A stretch of 64,000 nucleotides of DNA, taken from NCBI GenBank assembly GCA_947575275.1, contig CANPMS010000002.1, forward strand, positions 62,001 to 126,000, written 5' to 3'. Shown piece after piece: positions 17,766 to 25,783 of the stretch. How positions within the stretch are numbered: position 1 is the first letter of the stretch; each line of letters opens with the position of its first letter. A model generated the notes under the pieces. The model saw nothing but the letters and a program-made list of their open reading frames with translations. It did no database searches and was not told where the DNA came from. The translations under genes were made by a program, and so were the position numbers. The DNA is from an uncultured Clostridium sp. (lineage in GTDB: Bacteria > Bacillota > Clostridia > Lachnospirales > Lachnospiraceae).

Positions 17766-19205
17766 ATGAATATGAGTATAATCATATATTTTCTTGGCTG
17801 GGTGATGGGAATAGAGGGCGCTCTGATGATTCTCCCCTGTATCACTGCCGTAATTTACAGGGAATCCAGCGGCTTTTATTTCCTTGGTACAGCGGTTTTT
17901 TGCAGTATTGCAGGATGGCTGCTGGCCCACAAGAAACCGAAAAATACTGTTTTTTATGCGCGTGACGGCTTCGTGTCCGTTGCGTTAAGCTGGATCGTTC
18001 TCAGTCTTTTCGGCGCGATGCCATTTTGGCTGAGCAGGGAGATTCCGCTGTTTGAGGATGCACTGTTTGAAGTGATTTCCGGCTTTACCACCACGGGAGC
18101 CAGCGTACTTCCCGAAGTGGAGTCCTTAAGCCGGTGTATGCTGATGTGGAGGAGCTTCACCCACTGGATCGGCGGTATGGGCGTACTGGTCTTTATTCTT
18201 GCAGTGCTCCCCCTGGCCGGCGGCTATAATATTCATATTATGCGGGCGGAGAGTCCGGGACCGTCGGTGGGAAAGCTGGTTCCCAGGGTAAAGACCACGG
18301 CTAAAATTTTATACCTGATTTATTTCTGCATGACCGCAGTGCAGATTCTGATTCTTCTTTTCAGCGGTATGTACTGGTTTGATGCAGTTGCCATGAGCTT
18401 TGGAACAGCCGGTACGGGAGGCTTCGGAATCTTAAATGACAGCTGTGCCTCCTACACGGTATTACAGCAGACTGTGCTTACGGTATTCATGATTCTGTTC
18501 GGCGTAAACTTTAACGTGTATTACCTGTTCCTGGTTAAAAAGCCGAAGGATGCGCTGCAGTCTGAAGAGATGCGGGGATATTTTACCGTTATCTTTGCAA
18601 GTATTCTGTTTATTGCATGGAACGTCCGCGGCATGTTCCCAAGTATGTTCCAAGCCCTGCACCACAGTGCATTTCAGGTTGCGTCCATTATCACAACCAC
18701 AGGTTTCTCATCCGTGGACTTTGATTTATGGCCGGCATTTTCCAAGACGGTTCTTGTGTGTCTGATGTTTGTAGGCGCCTGCGCGGGAAGCACCGGCGGC
18801 GGCATTAAGGTATCCCGCGTGGCAATCGCCGTAAAGACAGTAAAAAAAGAGCTTTCCTCCCTGATTCACCCCAGGAGCGTAAAAGTCCTGAAGTATGAGG
18901 GAAAGGCCATTGAACATACAGTCCTGCGCTCCATCAACACCTACCTGATTGCCTACATGCTGATTTTTGCTCTGTCGACTCTCTTAATCAGCCTGGACAA
19001 TTTTGACTCCACCACCAATTTTACGGCGGTGGCAGCGACTCTCAACAACATCGGTCCAGGTCTTGCCAAGGTGGGGCCTGCCTGTAATTTCGGGATTTAC
19101 TCACCATTTTCTAAGTATGTGCTGATGTTTGACATGCTTGCGGGAAGGCTGGAGCTGTTTCCTATGATGCTTTTATTTTCACCAAAAACCTGGATACGGG
19201 AGTAA
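17766..19205 (+). CDS. trkH: Trk potassium transporter membrane subunit TrkH
   Basis: A 479-residue integral membrane protein forming the potassium pore that TrkA regulates. It is hydrophobic throughout, with four pore-loop repeats recognisable as SGFTTTGAS, FGTAGTGGFGI, TTTGFSSVDF and NNIGPGL. SFTHWIGGMGVLVF is a conserved TrkH segment. The pair is a two-gene insertion in an otherwise ribosome-related block. Trk-family channels usually import K+ driven by membrane potential. A new promoter follows before rplU. Confidence 0.93.
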   Translation: MNMSIIIYFLGWVMGIEGALMILPCITAVIYRESSGFYFLGTAVFCSIAGWLLAHKKPKNTVFYARDGFVSVALSWIVLSLFGAMPFWLSREIPLFEDALFEVISGFTTTGASVLPEVESLSRCMLMWRSFTHWIGGMGVLVFILAVLPLAGGYNIHIMRAESPGPSVGKLVPRVKTTAKILYLIYFCMTAVQILILLFSGMYWFDAVAMSFGTAGTGGFGILNDSCASYTVLQQTVLTVFMILFGVNFNVYYLFLVKKPKDALQSEEMRGYFTVIFASILFIAWNVRGMFPSMFQALHHSAFQVASIITTTGFSSVDFDLWPAFSKTVLVCLMFVGACAGSTGGGIKVSRVAIAVKTVKKELSSLIHPRSVKVLKYEGKAIEHTVLRSINTYLIAYMLIFALSTLLISLDNFDSTTNFTAVAATLNNIGPGLAKVGPACNFGIYSPFSKYVLMFDMLAGRLELFPMMLLFSPKTWIRE

Positions 19206-19237
19206 AGAAAAGTCCCGTTTTTTCTGTAAGGAATATA

Positions 19238-19266
19238 TTGACAAAAACAAGCATACATGATATTAT
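19238..19266 (+). promoter_or_regulatory. Promoter of rplU-prp-rpmA
   Basis: TTGACA (19238-19243), a 17-base spacer and TATTAT (19261-19266), a near-consensus promoter, between trkH and rplU. Confidence 0.85.
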
Positions 19267-19271
19267 CTTTT

Positions 19272-19351
19272 GGTATGCCGCACAATGAGGTTTAAAAGTT
19301 CTATTTTTATGGACACCAAAGTTGGCGAGTAATGATAATAGGAGGTGCCAT
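19272..19351 (+). promoter_or_regulatory. Possible L21-type autoregulatory leader
   Basis: The roughly 80-base 5' untranslated region between the promoter and rplU is the place where Firmicutes often carry the L21 leader RNA, bound by r-protein to control rplU-rpmA. No structure was folded here, so the assignment rests on position and length only. GGAGGTG at 19341-19347 is the rplU ribosome site. Confidence 0.3.
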
Positions 19352-19660
19352 ATGTACGCGATTATTGCAACAGGTGGTAAGCAGTACAGAGTAGCAGAAG
19401 GCGATGTCATTAGGATTGAAAAGCTTGGTGCAGACGCTGGAGAAACCGTTACGTTTGACCAGGTTCTTGCAGTAAATAACGGCGATTTAACAATCGGTTG
19501 CCCGACTGTAGCAGGAGCTACTGTTACTGCAACCGTTGTAAAAGAGGGTAAAGCCAGAAAAGTAATCGTCTACAAGTATAAGAGAAAGACCGGCTATCAT
19601 AAGAAAAACGGTCACAGACAGCTCTATACTCAGGTAAAGATTGAAAAGATTAACGCATAA
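19352..19660 (+). CDS. rplU: 50S ribosomal protein L21
   Basis: A 102-residue ribosomal protein that binds 23S rRNA near L20. [18 protein letters not shown] and the end [14 protein letters not shown] are signature sequences. The ATG at 19352 follows GGAGGTG by 4 bases; the longer frame from 19322 has no role. It is the first gene of the rplU-prp-rpmA unit. Confidence 0.97.
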   Translation: MYAIIATGGKQYRVAEGDVIRIEKLGADAGETVTFDQVLAVNNGDLTIGCPTVAGATVTATVVKEGKARKVIVYKYKRKTGYHKKNGHRQLYTQVKIEKINA

Positions 19661-19662
19661 TT

Positions 19663-20001
19663 ATGATTCATGTAACCGTATTTGTCGATTCTGAGCAGCA
19701 TTACAGCGGGATAGAGCTGGTTGGACATGCAGGCTGCTTAAATAACCCCCGGGAGGATCAGGAGCTTGTGTGCGCTGCGGTGTCCGCCTTGACGCTTAAT
19801 ATGGCAAACTGTGTGGAGCATTTCACAGAGACTTCGTTTGAGACCGAGGAGGATGAGGAGACTGGTCTGTTCCGGTTTCATTTTACAGAGGCTGCAGATT
19901 CGGCAGCGGAGCTCCTTATGAATTCTTTAGTATTCGGGCTTGAGGATATTGAGGATTCCTATGGGGAACCGTATATAAAAATTCGAATTAAGGAGGTGTG
20001 A
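19663..20001 (+). CDS. prp: Ribosomal-processing cysteine protease Prp
   Basis: A 112-residue protease that removes the N-terminal extension of L27 in Firmicutes. The catalytic dyad is visible: His in LVGHAGC and Cys in ELVCAAVSALT. It lies between rplU and rpmA, the invariant position, and 2 bases after the rplU stop, so translation is probably coupled. Its substrate, encoded next, does carry the matching cleavage sequence. Confidence 0.93.
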   Translation: MIHVTVFVDSEQHYSGIELVGHAGCLNNPREDQELVCAAVSALTLNMANCVEHFTETSFETEEDEETGLFRFHFTEAADSAAELLMNSLVFGLEDIEDSYGEPYIKIRIKEV

Positions 20002-20004
20002 GAG

Positions 20005-20295
20005 ATGTTTAAGATGAACCTTCAGTTATTCGCTCATAAAAAGGGTGTTGGTTCTACCAAAAACGGCAGAGATTCCGAATCCAAGAGACTCGGCGCCAAG
20101 AGAGCGGACGGTCAGTTTGTACTTGCCGGCAATATTCTTTACAGACAGCGCGGAACCAAGATTCACCCTGGCGTGAATGTGGGACGTGGCGGCGACGATA
20201 CCCTGTTCGCCATGGTCGATGGCGTTGTGAGATTTGAGAGAAAGGGCAGAGACAAAAAGCAGGTTTCTGTATATCCGAGAACAATCAACGAATAA
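20005..20295 (+). CDS. rpmA: 50S ribosomal protein L27 with cleavable N-terminal extension
   Basis: A 96-residue L27 whose mature N-terminus reaches the peptidyl-transferase centre. It begins [21 protein letters not shown], with the extension ending in LQLFA that Prp cleaves before the HKKG part, typical of Firmicutes and absent in proteobacteria. AGGAGGTG sits before the ATG. A strong hairpin terminator follows. Confidence 0.97.
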   Translation: MFKMNLQLFAHKKGVGSTKNGRDSESKRLGAKRADGQFVLAGNILYRQRGTKIHPGVNVGRGGDDTLFAMVDGVVRFERKGRDKKQVSVYPRTINE

Positions 20296-20305
20296 TAAGA
20301 CTGAC

Positions 20306-20341
20306 AGGCTTCATACTGATACTTGGTATGAAGCCTTTTTC
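20306..20341 (+). terminator. Intrinsic terminator after rpmA
   Basis: An 11-bp perfect stem, AGGCTTCATAC (20306-20316) with GTATGAAGCCT (20326-20336), a 9-base loop and then TTTT. It separates rpmA from obgE, so obgE expression needs read-through or its own promoter. Confidence 0.88.
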
Positions 20342-20383
20342 AAATTCACAGAAGATTTTAATGACCAGAAAGGATGTTTATCC

Positions 20384-21670
20384 ATGTTTGCAGACCATGC
20401 AAAGATTTTTATTAAATCAGGAAAAGGCGGAGACGGCCATGTCAGTTTCCGCAAGGAGCTGTTCGTACCAGCAGGGGGACCTGACGGCGGAGACGGTGGA
20501 AAAGGCGGAGATATTATTTTTGAGGTAGACTCAGGATTAAATACTCTGACGGACTTTCGCCACACTCGGAAATTTGTTGCACGGGATGGAGAAGAGGGTG
20601 GGAAGAAACGATGCCACGGAGCCAATGCGCAGAACTTAATCGTTAAGGTTCCGGAGGGAACTGTAATCAAGGATTTTGAGACAGGCAAGGTTATTGCAGA
20701 CATGTCCGGTGAACATAAGCGTGAGGTAATCTTAAAGGGCGGAAAAGGCGGGCTGGGAAATATGAACTTTGCCACCCCCACGATGCAGGCTCCCAAATAT
20801 GCACAGCCAGGACAGCCGGGACATGAGCTTTGGGTGCAGCTTGAATTGAAAGTCATTGCCGATGTGGGACTGGTAGGCTTCCCAAACGTGGGAAAATCAA
20901 CATTGTTATCCCGCGTGTCCAATGCCAAGCCTAAAATTGCCAACTATCATTTTACTACTTTAAACCCTCATCTTGGGGTTGTTGACTTAGATGGCGGAAC
21001 CGGTTTTGTGATGGCAGATATTCCCGGGCTGATTGAAGGCGCCTCCCAGGGAGTAGGTCTGGGGCATGACTTTTTACGCCATATTGAGAGATGCCGCGTT
21101 TTGATTCATATGGTGGATGCAGCAGGAACCGAGGGGCGGGACCCGATTGCTGATATCCGTGCCATCAACGCTGAGCTTGAAGCATATAATCCGGAGCTTT
21201 TAAAGCGGCCTATGGTGATTGCAGCCAATAAAATTGATGCTGTCTATTCCGAGGACGAGAATCCGATTGAAATTCTGAAATCAGAATTTGAGCCGGAGGG
21301 CATACGGGTGTTTCCTATCTCTGCTGTCAGCGGACAGGGAGTAAAGGAGCTTTTGTATGGGGTTCATGAACTTTTAAAAACTGTGGACATGAAGCCTGTA
21401 ATTTTTGATAAAGAGTTTGAGATTAAGTATAGCGGAGACCGGAATCTTCCATACACAGTTGAGGTAAATGAGGATGGGGAATATGTGGTTGAGGGCCCCC
21501 GCATCGAAAAGATGCTGGGATACACCAATCTGGAATCTGAAAAGGGATTCCTCTTCTTCCAGAAATTTCTAAAAGACAATGGAATTTTGGATGATCTGGA
21601 GTCTGCCGGAATCAGTGATGGCGACACTGTGCGTATGTATGGACTGGCCTTTGATTATTACAAAGAATAA
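20384..21670 (+). CDS. obgE: GTPase ObgE/CgtA
   Basis: A 428-residue essential GTPase that acts in late 50S ribosome assembly and stress signalling. It has the glycine-rich Obg domain (SGKGGDGHVSFRKE, GGPDGGDGGKGGD), the GTPase core with G1 GFPNVGKST, G3 DIPGLIEG and G4 NKID, and the C-terminal OCT domain characteristic of Gram-positive Obg (about residues 345-425). The ATG at 20384 follows AGAAAGGATG with suitable spacing; the open frame to 20234 runs through rpmA and its terminator and is not coding. Confidence 0.95.
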   Translation: MFADHAKIFIKSGKGGDGHVSFRKELFVPAGGPDGGDGGKGGDIIFEVDSGLNTLTDFRHTRKFVARDGEEGGKKRCHGANAQNLIVKVPEGTVIKDFETGKVIADMSGEHKREVILKGGKGGLGNMNFATPTMQAPKYAQPGQPGHELWVQLELKVIADVGLVGFPNVGKSTLLSRVSNAKPKIANYHFTTLNPHLGVVDLDGGTGFVMADIPGLIEGASQGVGLGHDFLRHIERCRVLIHMVDAAGTEGRDPIADIRAINAELEAYNPELLKRPMVIAANKIDAVYSEDENPIEILKSEFEPEGIRVFPISAVSGQGVKELLYGVHELLKTVDMKPVIFDKEFEIKYSGDRNLPYTVEVNEDGEYVVEGPRIEKMLGYTNLESEKGFLFFQKFLKDNGILDDLESAGISDGDTVRMYGLAFDYYKE

Positions 21671-21708
21671 AGGTCTGACCGAGAACTGAAAAAAGAGGAG
21701 CGAACAAT

Positions 21709-22005
21709 ATGACAAGTAAACAGAGATCCTATCTGAAAGGTCTGGCGATGACCACAGAGCCTATTTTTCAGATTGGGAAATCCAGTGTGACGCCGGAATT
21801 GACTGCCGCTATTGCGGAGGCTTTAGAGGCGCGTGAACTGATTAAAATTACAGTGCTGAAAAACTGCCTGGACAGTGCAAAATCCATTGCGCAGGTATTA
21901 GCGGAGCGCACCCATTCGGAGGTCGTTCAGGTTATCGGAAAGAAGATTGTACTATACAAGTGTTCAAAGGATGAAGCGAAGCACAAAATTGTATTGCCAC
22001 AATAA
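21709..22005 (+). CDS. yhbY: YhbY-type RNA-binding protein (CRM domain)
   Basis: A 98-residue protein of the CRM/YhbY family, which associates with pre-50S particles. TSKQRSYLKGLAM at the start, a GKSSVT turn and the IGKKIVLYK end are typical. It follows obgE after 38 bases with a GAGGAG site, in the standard obgE-yhbY-nadD-yqeK-rsfS order. Confidence 0.92.
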   Translation: MTSKQRSYLKGLAMTTEPIFQIGKSSVTPELTAAIAEALEARELIKITVLKNCLDSAKSIAQVLAERTHSEVVQVIGKKIVLYKCSKDEAKHKIVLPQ

Positions 22006-22052
22006 TGGAAACTTAAAAATGACCGAGGCTTTCAGAAAGGAGCAAAGCAGCA

Positions 22053-22673
22053 ATGGCGAAAATCGGGCTTATGGGCGGTACCTTTGATCCAATCCATAAC
22101 GGACACCTGCTTTTGGGAAAGCAGGCATATCAGGAATACGCTCTGGACAAGGTGTGGTTTATGCCTTCCCACACTCCGCCTCACAAGAAAGATCACCGGG
22201 TAACAGAGATTTCTCACCGCTGCGCTATGGTAAAGCTTGCCATAGCCGAATACCCTTATTTTCGTTATTCCGACTTTGAGATCCGGCGTGGGGGAAACAC
22301 CTACACTGCACAGACTATGAAAGCGCTTGCCAAAGCTTGTCCGCAGCATGAATTTTACTTTATTATCGGCGCCGATTCCCTCTATGAGCTGGAAACCTGG
22401 TATCACCCAAGAGAAATACTGGATCATTCTATTGTGCTGGCAGCGGAGAGAGAATACGATAATGCTTCCCGTACCATGGACGAACAGATTGAATACCTGA
22501 AAGAGAGATTTCAGGCAGATATTCGCCGGCTTCACAGTCAGGAGGTTCACATTTCTTCTCAAGAGCTGCGGGATATGAGAGCCGAAGGAAAAAGGCTTTC
22601 CAAGTGTGTACCTGCATGTGTGGAGCAATACATTGAGGCAAACGGACTGTATCAGGAGCATGATAAGAGATGA
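22053..22673 (+). CDS. nadD: Nicotinate-nucleotide adenylyltransferase
   Basis: A 206-residue enzyme that adenylylates nicotinic acid mononucleotide to deamido-NAD in NAD synthesis. GGTFDPIHNGHL is the nucleotidyltransferase HxGH-type motif, FMPSHTPPHK the substrate loop, and ISSQELRDM the C-terminal ISST-like motif. AGAAAGGAG precedes the ATG. It overlaps yqeK by 4 bases. Confidence 0.95.
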   Translation: MAKIGLMGGTFDPIHNGHLLLGKQAYQEYALDKVWFMPSHTPPHKKDHRVTEISHRCAMVKLAIAEYPYFRYSDFEIRRGGNTYTAQTMKALAKACPQHEFYFIIGADSLYELETWYHPREILDHSIVLAAEREYDNASRTMDEQIEYLKERFQADIRRLHSQEVHISSQELRDMRAEGKRLSKCVPACVEQYIEANGLYQEHDKR

Positions 22674-23266
22674 AAGAGCAGATTATTACATTTCGCAGAC
22701 AGCTTAAGTCAAAACTTGCCCCCATGCGGTACGAGCATTCTATCAGCGTATCCTTTACTTGTATGTCACTTGCCATGCGGTATGGATATGATTTGGAAAA
22801 GGCGGAGCTGGCAGGGCTTTTACATGATTGCGCCAAATATTTTACGGAGCAGGAGCTGATTGCAAAATGCAGGAAACATGGCATAGAACTAACAGAGGGT
22901 GAGCTGAAAGCTCCTGCAGTCATCCATGCAAAGTATGGAGCCTATATCGCTCAAACTAAGTATGGGATTCAAGATCAGGAAATTCTGTCAGCCATTCGCT
23001 GCCACACCACTGGTAAGCCAAATATGGGCATGTTAGATAAGATTTTGTACATTGCTGATTATATTGAGCCCCGGCGTGAAAAAGCGCCGGATCTTCCAAG
23101 AATGCGTTATCTGGCCTTCCAAAGCCTTGACCGAACCATGTATGAGATTCTTAAGGGAACGTTGGAATACTTAAGCACGAAAAATGGCAGCGTGGATATT
23201 ATGACACATCACGCATTTGCATACTTTGAAAATTTAACACAGTCTGCGGCGGAGAAAGGAGAATAA
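22670..23266 (+). CDS. yqeK: HD-domain hydrolase YqeK
   Basis: A 198-residue HD-superfamily metal-dependent phosphohydrolase; the YqeK family hydrolyses Ap4A symmetrically. Metal ligands are visible as RYEHSISV, LLHDCAKYF and RCHTTG, and the ending KILYIADYIEPRR is typical. The ATG lies within the end of nadD (ATGA overlap). Confidence 0.92.
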   Translation: MKEQIITFRRQLKSKLAPMRYEHSISVSFTCMSLAMRYGYDLEKAELAGLLHDCAKYFTEQELIAKCRKHGIELTEGELKAPAVIHAKYGAYIAQTKYGIQDQEILSAIRCHTTGKPNMGMLDKILYIADYIEPRREKAPDLPRMRYLAFQSLDRTMYEILKGTLEYLSTKNGSVDIMTHHAFAYFENLTQSAAEKGE

Positions 23267-23269
23267 TTT

Positions 23270-23623
23270 ATGGAGAAAGCAAGAGAGATGGTTAAGCTGG
23301 CAATTAATGCGCTGGCGGATAAAAAGGGAGAGGATATTCGCGTCATTGATATTCAGGAAGTGTCGGTGCTGGCGGATTATTTTCTGATTGCAAGTGGTTC
23401 CAATACCAATCAGGTACAAGCAATGACTGACAACGTGGAGGAGGCTCTTGGAAAAGCAGGATATACCTGCCGCCAGATTGAGGGCTACCAGAGTGGCAAC
23501 TGGATTCTGATGGATTACGGCGATATTATCGTCCATATGTTCTGCAAGGAGGATCGGCTGTTCTATGACCTGGAGAGAATCTGGCGTGACGGCAAAATTA
23601 TGGACGCAAAGGAATTTTCTTAA
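23270..23623 (+). CDS. rsfS: Ribosome silencing factor RsfS
   Basis: A 117-residue protein that binds L14 on the 50S subunit and blocks subunit joining in poor growth conditions. Motifs: DIRVIDIQEVSVLADYFLIASG, GYQSGNWILMDYGDIIVHMF, and the final LERIWRDGK. It is the last gene of the block and is followed by a large hairpin. Confidence 0.94.
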   Translation: MEKAREMVKLAINALADKKGEDIRVIDIQEVSVLADYFLIASGSNTNQVQAMTDNVEEALGKAGYTCRQIEGYQSGNWILMDYGDIIVHMFCKEDRLFYDLERIWRDGKIMDAKEFS

Positions 23624-23653
23624 GGCAGGGAACTGTATAACGGTAAAATGATA

Positions 23654-23702
23654 ATGGGGCAAACAGTTTACATAAATTAATTATGCAAACTGTTTGCCCC
23701 AT
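23654..23702. terminator. Bidirectional terminator between rsfS and glmS
   Basis: ATGGGGCAAACAGTTT (23654-23669) is the exact inverse of AAACTGTTTGCCCCAT (23687-23702), a 16-bp stem with a smaller inner hairpin, flanked by T-rich sequence on the plus side. It lies between convergent genes. Confidence 0.85.
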
Positions 23703-23723
23703 TGACGTTTCGTTTTTCTTCTT

Positions 23724-25550
23724 TTACTCCACCGTCACAGATTTTGCCAGATTCCGCGGCTGATCCACATCCAGATTTCTTCCGAGAGAGGCGTAGTAGG
23801 CGATAAACTGTAATACCACTGCAATGGGAAAGACAGTGAAGCGGTCATCTACATTGGGAATCCTGATTAGAATATCGGCCAGCTTCTCATCTATCGCAGA
23901 GCCTTCTTTTGTAAGAAGGATAACAAATGCTCCCCTTGCCTTTACCTCACGGATATTGGAGATCGTTTTAGGGAACACATGCTGTTGAGTAGCAATGGCT
24001 ATAACAGGAACATTGTCAGAAATCAATGCAATGGTTCCGTGTTTTAACTCGCCTGCCGCATATGCCTCAGAATGGATATAGGAAATCTCCTTCAGCTTTA
24101 AGGCGCCCTCCAGGGAAAATGCGTAGTCAAGTCCCCTTCCAATAAAGAATGCATCAGAGCTTTGAATAATATGTGTCACAACTGCTTGTATGGTCTCCTT
24201 CTGGGCAATCATAGTCTCCATGGCAGGAATTGCGTCCAGAAGCTCTGTCAGGAAAGCTGACGCTTCCTGATTTGTAAATTTCCCCCGCACCAGCGCCATC
24301 CTGCATACTATCATATAGAGAGCCGCAAGCTGGACGGAGTAGGCCTTGGTACTTGCCACAGCGATTTCCGGCCCTGCGTGAGTGTAGAAAACATAATTGC
24401 TCTCGCGGGCGATTGTGGAGCCTTTCACATTGACGATTGAAAGAGTGGATGATCCGTAGGAGTGAGCGAGACGAAGCGCCGCTAACGTATCAATGGTCTC
24501 TCCTGACTGGGAAATTACAATTACCAGTGTGTCTTCATCAATTAAAGGCTGTTCATAGCGAAATTCGGAAGCAATGGATACCGATACTGGAACTCTTAAG
24601 ATCGGCTCCATCAGGGCGCGCGCCACCATACCTGCGTGCATAGCCGTTCCACACGCCACAATCTGAATCCGGCTGCATTTTTTAAAAATATCATCTGGAA
24701 TGCAGTCATCGGTAAAATCAGGCAGACCTTTGTTCATGCGTGGAAGAATGGTGTTTTTCATCGCTTCTGGCTGCTCGTGGATTTCCTTCATCATGTAATG
24801 GGGATAACCGTTTTTCATGGCAGCGTCCATATTCCAGCTGACTGTCATGATCTCGGGCCATTTCTCTGTGAAATGGTCATCCAACTGGTAGAGATGAACC
24901 TTGTAGGGAGTCAGCTTGATAATGTGCTCTTCAGGAACCACGAAATACTGGTTGGTGTAGGGAATCAGTGCGGTTAAGTCAGAGGCGATAACTGCACCGG
25001 CATGGGTGTAAGAAGCCACAAGCGGACTTACCTGACGAACTGCGTAGATAATGCCGGGCTGGTCGTCAAACATGATACAGAAGCCATAGGAACCCTCTAA
25101 AAGCGTTGTAAGACTGCGGATTGCCTCTAAAGCTTCTCCATTGTAAAGTGAATCGAGCACCCACGCAGCCACCTCGCTGTCTGTCTGAGAAACCAACTTC
25201 TCCTGTAAATGAAATTGCTCTGTCAGAGCATGGTAATTCTCAATAATTCCGTTATGAATCAGAGTGACTCTGCCGGCACGGTGAGGGTGGGCATTGACAT
25301 CCGTGACTCCACCGTGAGTTGCCCATCGTGTATGACCGATACCGCTGTGGGATATACCCTGAATTTCTTTATCACAATATTCCTTTAGTGTTTTTACCTT
25401 TCCGACCTTTTTGGCCAGGCAGATACTGGAGTCCTCCATGCAAAGCGCAATTCCGGCGCTGTCATAGCCTCGGTACTCCAGTCCCAAAAGCCCTTCCAGT
25501 AAAATTTTACGGGCGTCCAGAGGACCCGAATATCCAATAATTCCGCACAT
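23724..25550 (-). CDS. glmS: Glutamine-fructose-6-phosphate aminotransferase GlmS
   Basis: A 608-residue enzyme making glucosamine-6-phosphate for peptidoglycan precursors. The N-terminal Ntn glutaminase starts with Cys2 (MCGIIGYSG) and has GHTRWATHG and HNGIIENY; the C-terminal part carries two SIS sugar-isomerase domains (SQSGETIDT, STKAYSVQ) and ends DQPRNLAKSVTVE. GAGGAG precedes the ATG. No glmS ribozyme was found: the promoter is only about 45 bases upstream of the start codon. Confidence 0.97.
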   Translation of the reverse strand: MCGIIGYSGPLDARKILLEGLLGLEYRGYDSAGIALCMEDSSICLAKKVGKVKTLKEYCDKEIQGISHSGIGHTRWATHGGVTDVNAHPHRAGRVTLIHNGIIENYHALTEQFHLQEKLVSQTDSEVAAWVLDSLYNGEALEAIRSLTTLLEGSYGFCIMFDDQPGIIYAVRQVSPLVASYTHAGAVIASDLTALIPYTNQYFVVPEEHIIKLTPYKVHLYQLDDHFTEKWPEIMTVSWNMDAAMKNGYPHYMMKEIHEQPEAMKNTILPRMNKGLPDFTDDCIPDDIFKKCSRIQIVACGTAMHAGMVARALMEPILRVPVSVSIASEFRYEQPLIDEDTLVIVISQSGETIDTLAALRLAHSYGSSTLSIVNVKGSTIARESNYVFYTHAGPEIAVASTKAYSVQLAALYMIVCRMALVRGKFTNQEASAFLTELLDAIPAMETMIAQKETIQAVVTHIIQSSDAFFIGRGLDYAFSLEGALKLKEISYIHSEAYAAGELKHGTIALISDNVPVIAIATQQHVFPKTISNIREVKARGAFVILLTKEGSAIDEKLADILIRIPNVDDRFTVFPIAVVLQFIAYYASLGRNLDVDQPRNLAKSVTVE

Positions 25551-25600
25551 ATCTATTTATTCTCCTCTAAATTTCTGTTTGTCTAAACAGAATTGCGTTT

Positions 25601-25629
25601 ATTATAGCGTACATTGTTTGGTTCGTCAA
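25601..25629 (-). promoter_or_regulatory. glmS promoter
   Basis: On the minus strand TTGACG (25624-25629), 17-base spacer, TATAAT (25601-25606). The short leader contains a small hairpin, TCTGTTT with AAACAGA (25574-25591), near the ribosome site. Confidence 0.88.
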
Positions 25630-25686
25630 TCTTCGTATTCTTAAACAAATATTAAAAGTTTGCCTCTGTATTTCTGATATTTTTTG

Positions 25687-25695
25687 TGATATAAT
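25687..25695 (+). promoter_or_regulatory. Extended -10 promoter of the NlpC/P60 gene
   Basis: TGTGATATAAT contains a TG extended -10 and a perfect TATAAT at 25690-25695; the -35 is weak (TGTATT). The leader holds a 6-bp hairpin, GCACGC/GCGTGC (25725-25741). Confidence 0.65.
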
Positions 25696-25783
25696 GTTAT
25701 AAAAACAACTAACAGTCAATCTTTGCACGCTTAAGGCGTGCTTCTTAAAATAGTATATCGAATTTTAATAATAAGGTGCATGA

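Noticed and set aside
20311..20943. 210-residue Pro/Ser-rich minus frame opposite obgE
   Set aside because: The composition is the complement of the Gly-rich Obg domain; no independent support.
22032..22661. 209-residue minus frame opposite nadD
   Set aside because: Shadow of nadD, with no ribosome site.
25551..25630. glmS ribozyme upstream of glmS
   Set aside because: The promoter lies only about 50-80 bases above the start codon, so the roughly 170-base ribozyme cannot be in the transcript.
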